6,678 nucleotides of DNA from Pseudomonadota bacterium (GTDB lineage Bacteria > Pseudomonadota > Gammaproteobacteria > Pseudomonadales > Oceanobacteraceae), in the NCBI GenBank assembly GCA_023399105.1, contig JAEWQT010000103.1:1-6678 (forward strand), written 5' to 3'. The notes below the pieces were generated by a model, which was not told where the DNA came from, ran no database searches, and worked only from the letters and a program-made list of their open reading frames with translations. A program made the position numbers and the translations under genes. This document shows positions 6,549 to 6,678 of the stretch, in pieces. Numbering within the stretch: position 1 is the stretch's first letter; the number at the start of each line of letters is the position of its first letter.

Positions 6549-6678
6549 ATGAAATTTATGAACGTATTACCAGTATTACTGGCGGTGGTTTTGTCCGCTT
6601 GTGGAACTTCCGCAACACAGAAGGTGAATACCGCTTCAGCCGATCAGCAGCAAAGCACGGTGTTGCGTTTTGCCGTAC
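6549..6678 (+). CDS. Putative lipoprotein, N-terminal 43 codons (3' end outside window)
   Basis: Only the first 43 codons are visible. They encode MKFMNVLPVLLAVVLSACGT, a clear lipoprotein signal with lipobox LSAC and Cys18, followed by Gly, which is compatible with outer-membrane sorting. After a polar Thr/Ser/Gln-rich linker the chain reaches TVLRFAV, which looks like the first strand of a globular domain when the window ends. Function cannot be assigned from this. A first strand of this kind occurs in endonuclease/exonuclease/phosphatase and metallophosphoesterase domains, which would suit the neighbourhood, but that is speculation. The gene follows phoX by 22 bp with its own ribosome binding site and no convincing promoter or terminator between, so it is probably under the same Pho-box promoter. 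Confidence 0.8.
   Translation, partial: MKFMNVLPVLLAVVLSACGTSATQKVNTASADQQQSTVLRFAV

Overview
The window reads as a stretch of gammaproteobacterial chromosome. The topoisomerase III fragment resembles the E. coli TopB type almost motif for motif, base composition is moderately GC-rich, and the alkaline phosphatase carries the His/Trp metal-site variant known from marine Vibrio and Antarctic enzymes. A marine or aquatic gammaproteobacterium is a reasonable guess, but the genus cannot be fixed from sequence alone. Apart from one housekeeping gene at the left edge, the window is a phosphate-scavenging cluster.

Layout. Positions 1-1485 (+) hold the C-terminal three quarters of DNA topoisomerase III (topB), cut by the left edge. 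It converges, with a 10-bp gap and a small stem-loop, on a PhoA-family alkaline phosphatase lipoprotein on the minus strand (1496-3070). A 91-bp divergent spacer (3071-3161) separates that gene from a plus-strand GlpQ-like glycerophosphodiester phosphodiesterase lipoprotein (3162-4421). A 116-bp spacer follows. It holds a terminator-like hairpin, a near-perfect Pho box (4469-4486) and a 23-nt imperfect tandem repeat that can form alternative hairpins over the ribosome binding site. Next is a Tat-exported PhoX phosphatase (4538-6526), then 22 bp later the start of another lipoprotein gene (6549 to the right edge), probably in the same transcript. No gap exceeds 300 bases, and no RNA genes, IS elements or CRISPR arrays were seen.

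How the genes work together (inference from family knowledge). The phosphodiesterase would cut glycerophosphodiesters from phospholipid debris to glycerol-3-phosphate. The two phosphatases, which have unrelated folds and different metal chemistry (Zn/Mg for PhoA, Fe/Ca for PhoX), would strip inorganic phosphate from that and other monoesters. All of them, and the unknown fourth protein, carry lipobox-like cysteines, so the set looks like a surface- or membrane-anchored organophosphate-degrading system. Only phoX shows a clear PhoB-binding site, so it is the member most confidently placed under phosphate-starvation control.
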